From: Flavobacteriaceae bacterium
GTDB taxonomy: Bacteria > Bacteroidota > Bacteroidia > Flavobacteriales > Flavobacteriaceae
Reading direction: 5' to 3'
Assembly: GCA_030618945.1 (NCBI GenBank)
Contig: JAUXCI010000141.1
Coordinates: forward strand, 1-6,604
DNA: 6,604 nt
Shown: piece after piece, positions 1 through 5,903 of the stretch
How positions within the stretch are numbered: position 1 is the stretch's first letter
How the letters are laid out: each line of letters opens with the position of its first letter
Notes under the pieces: model-generated
Seen by the model: the letters and a program-made list of their open reading frames with translations, nothing else
Database searches by the model: none
What the model was told of the DNA's origin: nothing
Translations under genes and position numbers: made by a program

Positions 1-25
1 AAGCAAACAATTGTATATACAGTCA
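1..25. other. Sequence replacing the expected continuation of thyA
   Basis: Read on the minus strand, the bases after the thyA valine codon begin TGACTGTATATACAATTG. In none of the three frames do they encode anything like the SAWN motif that follows RRxxV in thymidylate synthases. The stretch contains a perfect 10-bp palindrome, TGTATATACA, at 12-21. It is too short to identify as an insertion-sequence end, an intron start or an artefact. Confidence 0.45.
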
Positions 26-406
26 AACCATCATCCGTCTACTATCAGGATTGTTTTTAATGGTTTCAATTACTTCGGTTATTTGGTCTATTCCATTGCC
101 ATCCCAATTTCTCCATTGATAGCCATATACGGGTCCGAGGTCTCCATTTTTATCCGCCCAGGCGTCCCAAATTTTAACGCCATTGTCATTCAAATACTTA
201 ATATTTGTATCACCTTTCAAAAACCATAGCAATTCATAAATAATTGATTTTAAATGCAATTTTTTAGTTGTTACCATTGGAAAACCTTCGCTAAGATCAA
301 ACCTCATTTGATGTCCGAATACACTTTTGGTTCCTGTTCCAGTTCTGTCTTCCTTGGTTATTCCATTATCGATGACATGCTGGATTAAATCTAAATATTG
401 CTTCAT
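23..406 (-). CDS. thyA: Thymidylate synthase, N-terminal half only (reading frame interrupted)
   Basis: Thymidylate synthase converts dUMP to dTMP with methylene-tetrahydrofolate as methyl donor, in the cytoplasm. The 127 visible residues match the first half of the ThyA family (about 264 residues in E. coli) without gaps of note: the start MKQYLDLIQ, the phosphate-binding RTGTGT loop at 21-26, FGHQMRFDL at 30-38, [12 protein letters not shown] at 58-69, GPVYGYQWR at 91-99 and the dUMP-phosphate arginine pair PDSRR at 120-124. The next residues should be V-SAWN and then the catalytic Pro-Cys-His region. Instead, V127 is followed by TGA and unrelated sequence, so the active-site cysteine is absent from the window. 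The product as read would be inactive. Possible causes are an insertion (insertion sequence or intron), a deletion, or an assembly or contig-edge artefact. The ATG at 406-404 aligns with the family start. The gene lies 166 bp downstream of nupC and probably has its own promoter. The identification is secure; the state of the gene is not. Confidence 0.93.
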   Translation of the reverse strand: MKQYLDLIQHVIDNGITKEDRTGTGTKSVFGHQMRFDLSEGFPMVTTKKLHLKSIIYELLWFLKGDTNIKYLNDNGVKIWDAWADKNGDLGPVYGYQWRNWDGNGIDQITEVIETIKNNPDSRRMMV

Positions 407-496
407 TATGCTAAAAAAAAGGTATAAAAAATCAGATTAGTATTATTGTTAGCTAAGTTTAAAAAGGCAATCAATGCCATGAATTAATTCACGTTT

Positions 497-530
497 CAAA
501 GATAAATTATTCTATTCAAAATATTCAAAA
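497..530 (-). promoter_or_regulatory. Probable thyA promoter (Bacteroidota type)
   Basis: On the minus strand the -7 element TATCTTTG (504-497) matches the Bacteroidota consensus TAnnTTTG exactly. A TTTTG box (530-526) lies 21 bp upstream, within the accepted spacing for the -33 TTTG/TTG element. The predicted start of transcription falls about 85 bases before the thyA ATG. This would give thyA a transcript separate from nupC, although read-through is also possible because no convincing nupC terminator is visible. The call rests on motif and spacing only. Confidence 0.5.
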
Positions 531-572
531 GCAATTGTTAATATTCCAGACGAAGCTCTTTATTCATTTATC

Positions 573-1967
573 TTAGCCTATGATCATCCCAGCCATGGTA
601 GCTGAAAGAAGTGATGCCAGGGAGCCTCCGATTAAAGCCTTCATACCAAATTCTGAAAGGGTTTTTCTTTGCCCCGGAGCCAACGATCCAATGCCGCCTA
701 TTTGAATTCCTATAGAAGCAAAATTTGCAAAGCCACACAACATATAAGTAGCCATTATATTTGATTTGCTGTTATTAAAATGTATCAAGTTCGCTGTATT
801 TTTTAATTCAGCTAATTGAATATAGCCAACAAATTCACTAGCAACCAATTTTATTCCTAGCAATTGCCCCATCATCATCATATCGTTTTTAGCAACCCCA
901 ATTAACCACATAAGAGGCGCAAAAATTACCCCAAGAATAGACTCAAGTGTTAATTTTGGATAGGACGTATTGGCCTCCATCCAAATGTTAAAAGTAGTTA
1001 TGTCTCCTAACCAGCCTAAAATGCCATTGATCATGGCTATAAAAGCTACAAAAACTAAAAGCATGGCCCCTACATTTACTGCCAGCCTCAAACCTTCAGT
1101 AGTTCCATTAGATATGGCGTCTAAAATATTTGTTCCTATTTTTTCGTTCGACACTTGTACTTCTGTGGTTATTTTTTCGGTCTGGGGGTATAAAATTTTG
1201 GAAATTACAATAGCTCCCGGAGCAGCCATTACTGAAGCAGCCAGTAAATGCTTTGCAAATTTTAAACGCATTGCAGGATCATCACCTCCTAAGAAACCAA
1301 TATATGCTGCTAATACTGCTCCAGCTACAGTGGCCATTCCACCAATCATCACCAAGAGCATTTCCGATTTATTCATTTTTTCCAAATATGCCTTAATAAG
1401 CAATGGTGCTTCCGTTTGACCAAGGAATATGTTTCCTGCAACACTAAGGCTTTCAGCTCCTGAAATTTTCAAAGTTTTAGATAATAACCAAGCTAGTCCT
1501 TTCACTACTTTTTGAATTAGCCCTAGATAGAACAACAATGAAGTTAAGGCCGAAAAAAATATGATCGTGGGTAATACCTGGAAGGCAAAAATAAACCCAA
1601 AGGTATTCATATCTACAACTAAGCCTTCAAAAAGAAACTTACTACCCGCCCTTGTATAATCAAGAACGCTTACGAAAACTTGACCTACACCTTCAAAGGC
1701 AGACTGAATAATTGGAATCCGGAGCACGCCAATGGCAATCAATAATTGTATTGATAAACCAATAAAAACAGTTTTCCATTGGATTGCCTTTTTATTGGAA
1801 CTGAATAAATAAGCTAAGGCTAGAAGTGCAATCATTCCCAATACCCCTCGCCAAATGGATTCAAATGAAACACCTTCACTTGGTGCTATTTCGGTTGATA
1901 ATTGTTGGGCATTTATGGGTAAATTTATAAATAAGATTGACAAGAACAGTAGAAATCTTTTTAACAT
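573..1967 (-). CDS. nupC: Concentrative nucleoside transporter, NupC/CNT family
   Basis: This is an inner-membrane symporter of the CNT family that brings nucleosides into the cell using a cation gradient (H+ or Na+). The 464-residue protein is very hydrophobic. It opens with a signal-peptide-like segment (1-20, ending INA before QQ), so it is longer than the roughly 400-residue E. coli NupC. Family landmarks are the hairpin motif GQTEAPLLIK at 183-192, the segment NGTTEGLRLAVNVGAMLL at 287-304, the second glutamate in LVASEFVGY at 374-382, and the N-x-x-S of GFANFASIGIQIGG at 412-425. By analogy with the Vibrio cholerae CNT structure, Q184/T185/E186, E378, N415 and S418 should contact the nucleoside. 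The usual NEF around the second glutamate is SEF here; the glutamate is kept. The ATG lies 8 bp after the stop of the DUF151 gene, which implies co-transcription. With thyA downstream, a role in nucleoside salvage is likely. Substrate preference cannot be read from the sequence. Confidence 0.93.
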   Translation of the reverse strand: MLKRFLLFLSILFINLPINAQQLSTEIAPSEGVSFESIWRGVLGMIALLALAYLFSSNKKAIQWKTVFIGLSIQLLIAIGVLRIPIIQSAFEGVGQVFVSVLDYTRAGSKFLFEGLVVDMNTFGFIFAFQVLPTIIFFSALTSLLFYLGLIQKVVKGLAWLLSKTLKISGAESLSVAGNIFLGQTEAPLLIKAYLEKMNKSEMLLVMIGGMATVAGAVLAAYIGFLGGDDPAMRLKFAKHLLAASVMAAPGAIVISKILYPQTEKITTEVQVSNEKIGTNILDAISNGTTEGLRLAVNVGAMLLVFVAFIAMINGILGWLGDITTFNIWMEANTSYPKLTLESILGVIFAPLMWLIGVAKNDMMMMGQLLGIKLVASEFVGYIQLAELKNTANLIHFNNSKSNIMATYMLCGFANFASIGIQIGGIGSLAPGQRKTLSEFGMKALIGGSLASLLSATMAGMIIG

Positions 1968-1975
1968 ATATGTGA

Positions 1976-2581
1976 TTATTTTTCCCTTTTAGAGATCTCA
2001 TCTCTCAATTTGGCAGCAAGTTCGTAGTCTTCATTACCTACAGCCTGGTCTAATTGTTTGTATAAATCCTCAACGGAATCATTTTTGAAAGTCGAAGTCT
2101 CTTCTACGACATTAGCAACCAAATCTTCCATCTTGAATTTGGATTGATCAAGTTTTGATTCATCTTTTATTTTGAGAATTATTCCTGCCTTGTCTAAAAT
2201 GTTCTCAAAAGTAAAAATTGGTGCTTTAAATCGTGTTGCTAAGGCAATCGCGTCGGATGTCCTTGCGTCTATGATCTCCTCTATTTTATCACACTCGCAG
2301 ATCAGGCTAGAATAGAATACGCCGTCTACCAATTTATGAATGATGACCTGTTTGACAATAATATTAAATCGATCTGCAAAACTTTTGAATAGATCATGCG
2401 TTAAAGGACGCGGAGGTTTGATCTCCTTTTCCAAAGCAATAGCAATTGATTGAGCTTCAAATGCCCCAATAATAATAGGTAAGGTTCGTTCACCCTCTTC
2501 TTCACTCAAAACCAATGCATATGCACCGCTTTGAGTTTGACTATACGATATTCCTTTAATATTTAAACGTACAAGGCTCAC
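1976..2581 (-). CDS. DUF151 'bifunctional nuclease' family protein with C-terminal UVR motif
   Basis: Residue numbers here count from the TTG at 2587. The protein has two parts. Residues 3 to about 135 are a DNase-RNase/DUF151 domain, with landmarks KGISYSQTQSGAYALVL (11-27), LPIIIGAFEAQSIA (36-49), RPLTHDLF (60-67) and DARTSDAIALATRFKAPIF (107-125). A charged linker leads to a UVR (UvrB/UvrC-type) helical motif at about 172-203, with LYKQLDQAVGNEDYELAAKLRDEI. The 'bifunctional nuclease' name comes from plant relatives; activity of bacterial members is poorly established, so the biochemical role is uncertain. No ATG is available at the N-terminus. The frame can start at TTG (2587-2585) or GTG (2581-2579), with an in-frame stop at 2626-2624 upstream. 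I chose GTG because family members, as I recall them, begin close to M-S-L-V-[KR]-L-N-I-K-G, giving 201 residues. It sits between the etfBA terminator and nupC and probably heads the nupC transcript. Confidence 0.88.
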   Translation of the reverse strand: MSLVRLNIKGISYSQTQSGAYALVLSEEEGERTLPIIIGAFEAQSIAIALEKEIKPPRPLTHDLFKSFADRFNIIVKQVIIHKLVDGVFYSSLICECDKIEEIIDARTSDAIALATRFKAPIFTFENILDKAGIILKIKDESKLDQSKFKMEDLVANVVEETSTFKNDSVEDLYKQLDQAVGNEDYELAAKLRDEISKREK

Positions 2582-2617
2582 AGGCAAGTTAAAATTTACA
2601 GTTGATTCTACGAATGC

Positions 2618-2647
2618 GTAAATTCAATTTTAACGAATTCAATTTAC
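2618..2647. repeat. Paired 10-bp direct repeats upstream of the DUF151 gene
   Basis: AATTCAATTT occurs at 2621-2630 and again at 2636-2645, separated by TAACG. The pair is framed by the inverted arms GTAAATT (2618-2624) and AATTTAC (2641-2647). The block lies 37-66 bases before the GTG start and just after the etfA terminator, where the promoter of the DUF151-nupC unit should be. It could be an operator, but such AT-rich words recur easily by chance. No exact TAnnTTTG element is seen here. Confidence 0.35.
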
Positions 2648-2654
2648 AAATAAA

Positions 2655-2713
2655 AATGAAAAAGGCCATCAAAATTAAGGACTTATAATCGTCCTAATTT
2701 ATTATAGCCTTTT
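2655..2713 (-). terminator. Intrinsic terminator of etfBA
   Basis: A long imperfect hairpin follows the etfA stop. The outer arms are AAAAGGC (2660-2666) and GCCTTTT (2707-2713). The inner arms are AAATTAAGGAC (2672-2682) and GTCCTAATTT (2691-2700), with one bulged A and an 8-base loop. On the minus strand the structure ends in CTTTTTCATTTTTA, a suitable T-rich tail. It separates the ETF transcript from the DUF151-nupC genes. Confidence 0.72.
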
Positions 2714-2746
2714 GAAGGGGGCAATTTACTAAAAAAATAGTGTCTA

Positions 2747-3712
2747 TTATAAGGTACTTTTAAAATCTTTTAATTTTTTAATAAGCTCAGGAACCACTTC
2801 AAAGGCATCCCCAACAATCCCGTAGTCTGCAGCTTTAAAGAATGGCGCATCACTATCAGTGTTTATAACAACTTTAACCTTGGAAGAATTAACTCCGGCC
2901 AAATGTTGAATAGCCCCTGAAATACCAATTGCAATATATAAATTAGAGGAGACCGGTTTTCCGGTTTGCCCGACGTGTTCACTATGTGGTCTCCAACCGA
3001 GATCGGATACCGGCTTAGAGCATGCAGTTGCCGCCCCAAGAACTTCAGCAAGTTCTTCGATGATTGCCCAGTTTTCGGGCCCTTTTAAGCCACGCCCTCC
3101 CGAAACAACTATGTCAGCATCCGCGATGGTTATTTGACCTGAAGTTTGTTCAATCGATATTGAATTCAATTGAAAATCGGCATCGCTAAGCTCAGGTGAA
3201 AATTCTAGTATTGCTGACTCAACCTTTTTTTCTTTTAAGCCAAAAGAATTTTTAGCTAAACCCAATAATTTTATTTCTGTATTGATATGACTAAAATTGA
3301 ATCCTTTGGATGAAAAAGCGTTGCGCTTTACAGTAAAAGGGGATATTGAAGCCGGTAAATCAACAACATTAGAGGCATAGCCAGCATTGAGTTTTACGGC
3401 TAATAGCGGTGCTAAATATAATCCATTACTTGTTGAATCAACCACAATAATATCTGCATCTTCTTGCTTAGCAGCCTGTTGTATACAATCTGCATATGCC
3501 CTGGCGTTGAAATTATCCAGTCGGCTATCTTTTATTTTTAAAATTTTATCGGCGCCATAATCTGAAAGTAAGGAGGTGTCATCAGCATTGATGGTTAATA
3601 CCACCGCCGACGTTCCTGCTTGTTGTGCAACTTGTTTGCCATATGAAACGATTTCATAAGCGGTTTTTTTGAATTTACCTTCTGAATTATCTGCAAATAC
3701 TAATACTGACAT
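2747..3712 (-). CDS. etfA: Electron transfer flavoprotein, alpha subunit
   Basis: EtfA pairs with EtfB to form a soluble electron carrier. It takes electrons from acyl-CoA dehydrogenases and related flavoenzymes and passes them to ETF:quinone oxidoreductase. At 321 residues it has the usual length. Residues 1 to about 180 form the ETF alpha/beta domain (start MSVLVFADN). From about 195 the FAD-binding domain follows, with VVSGGRGLKGPENW at 202-215, HVGQTGKPV at 246-254, the FAD signature LYIAIGISGAIQHLAG at 258-273 and DYGIVGDAFEVVPEL at 296-310. The stretch SKPVSDLGWRPHSEHVGQTG is, as far as I recall, characteristic of Bacteroidota EtfA. No electron-bifurcation partner or fix genes are nearby, so a housekeeping (beta-oxidation or amino-acid catabolism) role is inferred. 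It follows etfB after 61 bp and is closed by a terminator. Confidence 0.97.
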   Translation of the reverse strand: MSVLVFADNSEGKFKKTAYEIVSYGKQVAQQAGTSAVVLTINADDTSLLSDYGADKILKIKDSRLDNFNARAYADCIQQAAKQEDADIIVVDSTSNGLYLAPLLAVKLNAGYASNVVDLPASISPFTVKRNAFSSKGFNFSHINTEIKLLGLAKNSFGLKEKKVESAILEFSPELSDADFQLNSISIEQTSGQITIADADIVVSGGRGLKGPENWAIIEELAEVLGAATACSKPVSDLGWRPHSEHVGQTGKPVSSNLYIAIGISGAIQHLAGVNSSKVKVVINTDSDAPFFKAADYGIVGDAFEVVPELIKKLKDFKSTL

Positions 3713-3773
3713 ATTAAATAGTTTTGGACCTTAGAAAATGTAAATTGATCTTCAAGGTTATTTTTTAATCTTA

Positions 3774-4520
3774 TTAAATCACTTTAGCTTCATTGTGAAG
3801 CAATTGAATCAACTCACCAATATTCCCGGCATCAACCATCTTACATGCTCCTTTGGCTTCAGGTTTTTCATACTTTACTGTTGAAGATGTGGCATTAAAT
3901 TCAATAGGAGGTACGACTTTCAGTGGTTTTTTTCGAGCCATCATAATGCCACGCATATTGGGAATTCTAAGGTCCTTTTCCTCAACCAATCCTTTCTGAC
4001 CGCCAATAATTAATGGAAGCGTACAATTTAGCACCTCTTTACCTCCGTCTATTTCTCTGGAAACAGTACAAGAATTGCCTTCTATTTCCAGACTGATGCA
4101 GGCATTAACAAAATTATAGCCTAATATTTCTGCCAGCATACCTGGAACCATTCCACCATTATAATCAAGGGACTCCTTACCGGCCAAAACCAAGTCAAAA
4201 GCTTCATTTTTAACAACTTCAGCCAATTGAACGGCAACTTGATACCCATCCTCTGGCACTATGTCGATTCTTATTGCTTCGTCGGCTCCAATGGCGAGCG
4301 CTTTTCTTAAAGTAGGTTCTGTTACAGCTGAGCCAACGCTAATTACGCTAACAGTTGCGCCTTGTTTTTCTTTGAACCACATAGCTCTGGTAAGCGCAAA
4401 TTCGTCAAGTGGATTGATCACAAATTGGACGCCGTTGGTGTCAAATATTGTATTGTCCTCTGAGAAATTTATTTTAGATGTTGTGTCCGGAACGTGACTG
4501 ATACAAACTAATATTTTCAT
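3774..4520 (-). CDS. etfB: Electron transfer flavoprotein, beta subunit
   Basis: EtfB is the AMP-binding partner of EtfA in the ETF heterodimer. The 248-residue protein is of normal family length. It begins MKILVCISHVPDTT, has INPLDEFAL at 35-43, the AMP-binding loop AGKESLDYNGGMVPGMLAE at 113-131 and the beta-subunit signature over about 153-198 (VSREIDGGKEVL, then LPLIIGGQKGL, RIPNMRGIMMARKKPL). It is first in the etfBA unit and divergent from pdhB across 222 bp. No clean Shine-Dalgarno sequence precedes the ATG, as is usual in this phylum. A promoter must lie in the divergent gap, but I found only a weak -7 candidate for this strand (TAACTTCG, one mismatch) with no clear -33 box. Confidence 0.97.
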   Translation of the reverse strand: MKILVCISHVPDTTSKINFSEDNTIFDTNGVQFVINPLDEFALTRAMWFKEKQGATVSVISVGSAVTEPTLRKALAIGADEAIRIDIVPEDGYQVAVQLAEVVKNEAFDLVLAGKESLDYNGGMVPGMLAEILGYNFVNACISLEIEGNSCTVSREIDGGKEVLNCTLPLIIGGQKGLVEEKDLRIPNMRGIMMARKKPLKVVPPIEFNATSSTVKYEKPEAKGACKMVDAGNIGELIQLLHNEAKVI

Positions 4521-4579
4521 TTTGATGATCTTGAAATGATTATTGAATTTTCTTCATGACGAAGTTATAAAATATTTTT

Positions 4580-4605
4580 AATATATTATGCATGCATAAT
4601 ATATT
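4580..4605. repeat. Perfect 26-bp palindrome in the etfB/pdhB divergent region
   Basis: The arm AATATATTATGCA (4580-4592) is followed directly by its exact reverse complement (4593-4605), centred on GCATGC with no spacer. It sits 60 bp before the etfB ATG, where its core promoter is expected, and about 137 bp before pdhB. A dimeric regulator could bind it. It is too AT-rich, and lacks the loop, to be a convincing terminator, although AT-rich flanking T runs exist on both sides. Confidence 0.6.
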
Positions 4606-4689
4606 TTTGTCTTAGCTCTTGTTTTACTTTTACAAATCTATACAATCACTGGCCGGGAAGCGACAAGAAGAAATATTTGTAAGAAGCGC

Positions 4690-4722
4690 TTTAATAATAT
4701 TCATTAAAAATAGTTATTTTTG
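4690..4722 (+). promoter_or_regulatory. Probable pdhB promoter
   Basis: TATTTTTG at 4715-4722 is an exact match to the Bacteroidota -7 element TAnnTTTG. With the expected spacing of 21 bp only a weak -33 box (TTTA at 4690-4693) is present. The predicted 5' leader would be very short, about 15 bases before the ATG at 4743, and no Shine-Dalgarno sequence is seen. Confidence 0.5.
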
Positions 4723-4742
4723 CATTCCTTTATTACTAAAAC

Positions 4743-5720
4743 ATGAAAGTATTACAATTTAGACAAGCTATTGTCGAGGCAATGAGCGAAGAAATGCGCA
4801 GAGATGAAAGTGTTTATCTGATGGGCGAAGAAGTTGCAGAATATAATGGTGCTTATAAGGCATCAAAAGGTATGCTGGATGAGTTTGGCGCCAAAAGAGT
4901 CATCGATACTCCAATTGCTGAATTAGGATTTTCTGGCATTGCCGTTGGATCAGCCATGGGAGGAGCAAGGCCAATAGTTGAGTTTATGACTTTTAACTTT
5001 TCATTAGTTGGAATTGATCAGATCATCAATAATGCAGCCAAGATGCGTCAAATGTCTGGAGGCCAGTTTAATATTCCAATTGTTTTTAGGGGCCCTACCG
5101 GATCAGCTGGGCAGTTGGGCGCTACTCATTCTCAGTCTTTTGAGAACTGGTATGCAAATACGCCTGGATTAAAAGTGATCGTCCCGTCAAATCCTTATGA
5201 TGCAAAAGGTCTTTTAAAGGCTGCCATAAGGGATGATGACCCTGTTATTTTTATGGAATCTGAACAAATGTATGGTGATAAGGGCGAAGTTCCTGAAGGG
5301 GAATATGTGTTGCCAATAGGTGTTGCCGATATTAAAAGAGAAGGAACAGATGTAACTGTTGTAACCTTTGGAAAGATTATCAAGGAAGCATTCAAGGCGG
5401 CTGATGAACTGGCTACAGAAGGTATTTCTGTTGAAATTATTGATTTGAGAACCATCAGGCCTATGGACCATGAAACCATATTGAATTCTGTTAAGAAAAC
5501 GAACAGACTTGTGATTTTAGAAGAAGCCTGGCCATTTGCAAGTGTTTCATCTGAGATAACTTATCAGGTTCAAGAAAATGCATTTGATTATTTGGATGCG
5601 CCGATTCAGCGAATAACAACCGCTGATACACCAGCTCCATTTTCACCTGTGTTACTTGAAGAATGGATGCCTAACAAAAATGATGTGATTGCGGCTGTAA
5701 AAAAAGTGATGTATAAGTAA
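4743..5720 (+). CDS. pdhB: Pyruvate dehydrogenase E1 component, beta subunit
   Basis: This is the beta chain of the thiamine-diphosphate-dependent E1 enzyme, which with the alpha chain decarboxylates pyruvate and transfers the acetyl group to lipoylated E2. The 325 residues cover the whole family. The N-terminal pyrimidine-binding domain has GEEVAEYNGAYKASKG at 28-43 and DTPIAELGFSGIAVG at 55-69, with E60 as the conserved glutamate that activates the cofactor. FRGPTGSAGQLGATHSQ at 115-131 carries H129 (equivalent to the HSQ histidine of other E1 beta chains). PGLKVIVPSNPYDAKGLL at 141-158 follows, then the C-terminal transketolase domain with VEIIDLRTIRPMD at 230-242. The motifs fit pyruvate better than the branched-chain E1, but the substrate is inferred from similarity. 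No E1 alpha or E2 gene is adjacent; they must lie elsewhere. The gene has its own promoter and terminator, so it is probably monocistronic. Confidence 0.95.
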   Translation: MKVLQFRQAIVEAMSEEMRRDESVYLMGEEVAEYNGAYKASKGMLDEFGAKRVIDTPIAELGFSGIAVGSAMGGARPIVEFMTFNFSLVGIDQIINNAAKMRQMSGGQFNIPIVFRGPTGSAGQLGATHSQSFENWYANTPGLKVIVPSNPYDAKGLLKAAIRDDDPVIFMESEQMYGDKGEVPEGEYVLPIGVADIKREGTDVTVVTFGKIIKEAFKAADELATEGISVEIIDLRTIRPMDHETILNSVKKTNRLVILEEAWPFASVSSEITYQVQENAFDYLDAPIQRITTADTPAPFSPVLLEEWMPNKNDVIAAVKKVMYK

Positions 5721-5741
5721 TCCATAAAACATAAAATTCAT

Positions 5742-5780
5742 AAAAACCATTTGATACAGTCAAATGGTTTTTCCTTTTTA
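5742..5780 (+). terminator. Intrinsic terminator of pdhB
   Basis: A perfect 13-bp stem, AAAAACCATTTGA (5742-5754) and its reverse complement (5760-5772), encloses the 5-base loop TACAG. It runs into TTTTTCCTTTTTA. It begins 21 bases after the pdhB stop codon. The A-rich and T-rich flanks could also allow function in the opposite direction. Confidence 0.85.
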
Positions 5781-5829
5781 TAGACAGGATTAATAACGAT
5801 GAAAATAAATAGTATGCATTTTTATTATG

Positions 5830-5837
5830 TATATTTG
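5830..5837 (+). promoter_or_regulatory. Possible promoter (-7 element) of the AraC-family gene
   Basis: TATATTTG matches the Bacteroidota -7 consensus TAnnTTTG exactly and lies 66 bases before the ATG of the regulator gene, downstream of the pdhB terminator. No TTG or TTTG box is found at the expected upstream distance, which would fit a regulated or activator-dependent promoter but may equally mean a chance match. Confidence 0.35.
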
Positions 5838-5903
5838 AATCGTTTTAAAGCCCATGTAATAAGGCTAAAAATTGATTATTTACCTTGATTTTAAATGAGA
5901 TAA

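Noticed and set aside
1..26. Intein, group II intron start or insertion-sequence end at the thyA break
   Set aside because: An intein should continue in frame, usually with Cys or Ser, but a TGA comes at once. The sequence after the valine codon does not match the group II 5' consensus GTGYG. The palindrome TGTATATACA alone does not identify a transposon end. None is excluded by 22 bases, so no specific element is annotated.
374..378. SEF in place of NEF near the substrate glutamate of the nucleoside transporter (protein residues 377-379)
   Set aside because: The key glutamate is retained, and I believe Bacteroidota transporters of this type often have this form, so it is not evidence of altered function.
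970..1419. 149-codon open frame on the plus strand
   Set aside because: It lies wholly inside nupC on the opposite strand, shows no family-like motif, and nupC is clearly the real gene. The other short frames inside thyA, etfA, etfB and pdhB are rejected for the same reason.
3713..3773. Hairpin ACCTT/AAGGT in the etfB-etfA gap as a terminator or processing site
   Set aside because: The stem is 5 bp with a loop of over 20 bases and no T-rich tail follows; etfB and etfA are expected to be co-transcribed.
4657..4688. GAAGCG repeated at 4657-4662 and 4683-4688 upstream of pdhB
   Set aside because: A 6-bp word repeated once within a purine-rich patch is well within chance, with no other symmetry to support an operator.
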